Positions 29,652 through 30,442 of a stretch of 30,442 bases of DNA are shown here, in pieces. The notes under the pieces were generated by a model. That model was not told the origin of the DNA and searched no databases. It worked only from the letters and a program-made list of their open reading frames with translations. Source of the stretch: Vicinamibacteria bacterium (GTDB lineage: Bacteria > Acidobacteriota > Vicinamibacteria > Vicinamibacterales > UBA2999). The stretch spans positions 1 through 30,442 of the forward strand of contig JAICQE010000030.1 of assembly GCA_025938035.1 (NCBI GenBank). The letters are read 5' to 3'. Both the position numbers and the translations under genes were made by a program. The stretch's first letter is position 1. Each line of letters begins with the position of its first letter.

Positions 29652-29677
29652 GCGCTACCGCGCCGAGCGCTCTTTTT
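29652..29677 (+). terminator. Weak candidate terminator after the ACT-DUF5612 gene
   Basis: A 5-bp stem GCGCT / AGCGC with a nine-base loop is followed by TCTTTTT. It is 87 bases past the stop of the ACT-DUF5612 gene. The stem is short. The rest of the 259-base gap (29566-29824) holds no ORF or repeat that I recognise. Confidence 0.3.
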
Positions 29678-29824
29678 CCGTCACGGCGAATTCGCCCATT
29701 TCCTGCGCCAGGGCGGGGTCCGCTTCTTGCGGTTGTTCACGGCAGCAGGTCCGAGTGCAAACCGGATGGCCCAGCGCTTCGCACCTGCCGCACTGCGGTT
29801 CCTGCGGTGCTCAGGAGGTGTGTG

Positions 29825-30418
29825 ATGACGGCTCTATCCTTCAAGGGCGTCTTCGTGCTGGCATTGGCGCTTGCGCTGATGTCCGTGCCGGCCCGGGCGC
29901 AATCCGTCGACGTCGACTACGACAAGTCGGTCGACTTCAGGGCGTTCAAGACGTACGCGTTGGGAACGGTCAAGATGCCCGATGACGCAAATCCGCTCAT
30001 GGTGCAGCGCATCGTCTCTGCGGTGGACAGCCACATGGCGGCCATTGGCTTCCGGAAGGTCGAGCGGGCGCCGGACGTTCGCATCGCGATTCACGGCACC
30101 ACTCGGGAAGAGTATGCGTACAACACCTGGGGCTATGACTACGGCCCGCATTTCTGGGGTGGTCCGTACCCATACCTGGGGGGCGGCTGGTACCCCTACT
30201 GGTGGGGCCTCGGCTACTCGGGGGTGGACGTGCAGCGGATTCTCGTCGGGACGCTGACGTTGGACATGATCGACAGCCGGACGGACAAGGTGGTGATGCA
30301 CGCAACGGCGGTGGACAGGGTCAGCCGCAAGGCGTCAAAGAACGAACGGAAGGCCTACGACGCGGTGGCCGAGATCTTCGAGGAGTCGCCCTGGGGCGCG
30401 GACTTCGATGACGATTGA
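29825..30418 (+). CDS. Secreted DUF4136 family protein
   Basis: A 197-residue protein; the ATG at 29825 follows a strong CAGGAGGTGTG ribosome site, so it is preferred over an in-frame start at 29807. A signal peptide (FVLALALALMSVPARAQ) leads to DUF4136: VDVDYDKSVDFRAFKTYALG, QRIVSAVDSHMAAIGFRKVERAPDVRIAIHG, and VGTLTLDMIDSRTDKVVMHATA. The middle is an aromatic, Gly- and Trp-rich stretch (YNTWGYDYGPHFWGG and onward, about residues 98-137) common in this family. Such proteins are envelope-associated, often predicted lipoproteins, with unknown role; this one lacks a lipobox. The gene ends 24 bases before the window edge. Confidence 0.85.
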   Translation: MTALSFKGVFVLALALALMSVPARAQSVDVDYDKSVDFRAFKTYALGTVKMPDDANPLMVQRIVSAVDSHMAAIGFRKVERAPDVRIAIHGTTREEYAYNTWGYDYGPHFWGGPYPYLGGGWYPYWWGLGYSGVDVQRILVGTLTLDMIDSRTDKVVMHATAVDRVSRKASKNERKAYDAVAEIFEESPWGADFDDD

Positions 30419-30442
30419 TCGTTTCTGCGCTGGTTGGTGCGA

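Overview
The window looks like chromosomal DNA of a high-GC acidobacterium, most likely of the Vicinamibacteria type. This is inferred from a TIGR03435-family secreted protein, the tail of an acidobacterial VWFA-related protein, and several small dispersed repeats of the kind that litter such genomes. No rRNA, tRNA, CRISPR array or transposase gene was seen.

Layout. (1) 91-7925, plus strand: a tightly packed operon, often with overlapping stop and start codons, that reads as a tetrahydromethanopterin (H4MPT)-type cofactor pathway. It holds an SDR reductase, pterin carbinolamine dehydratase, a dihydropteroate synthase-like protein, a nitroreductase-family flavoprotein, all three p-aminobenzoate genes (pabB, pabA, pabC), a DUF447 protein and beta-RFAP synthase. 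(2) 7938-10017: a decayed patch with a heptad-repeat coiled-coil ORF, a heavily mutated OFA-family (oxalate/formate antiporter-like) pseudogene, an eight-copy 7-bp tandem repeat and a 5'-truncated VWFA-related gene. (3) 10039-13860: a molybdenum/tungsten cofactor operon, moeA, a second moeA fused to a periplasmic-binding-protein-like domain, and mobA. (4) 13949-19969, mostly minus strand: an exported amidohydrolase coupled to msrP, a DUF4919 protein (plus strand), a TIGR03435 protein, and an aldehyde:ferredoxin oxidoreductase with its own MoaD-like protein. (5) 20053-24641: a two-subunit NAD-linked formate dehydrogenase of the Methylobacterium FDH1 type (NuoE-NuoF fusion plus large Mo/W subunit). 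(6) 24668-30418: a class C beta-lactamase-like serine hydrolase, a hemerythrin, a highly unusual protein joining an ECF sigma factor to a phenylalanyl-tRNA synthetase alpha-like catalytic domain, a cupin, a GlcG/HbpS protein, an ACT-DUF5612 protein and a DUF4136 protein.

How the parts may work together (inference). H4MPT carries one-carbon units between formaldehyde and formate. The FDH would oxidise formate to CO2 with NAD+. The moeA/moeA-PBP/mobA operon would supply the Mo or W cofactor to FDH, AOR and MsrP. The window therefore suggests H4MPT-linked C1 oxidation in an acidobacterium, though the pathway enzymes themselves (fae, mtd, mch, fhc) are not here.

The most unusual items are the sigma-PheS fusion and three different small repeat elements inserted in frame inside conserved enzymes (pabB, moeA, AOR) without breaking the reading frame.
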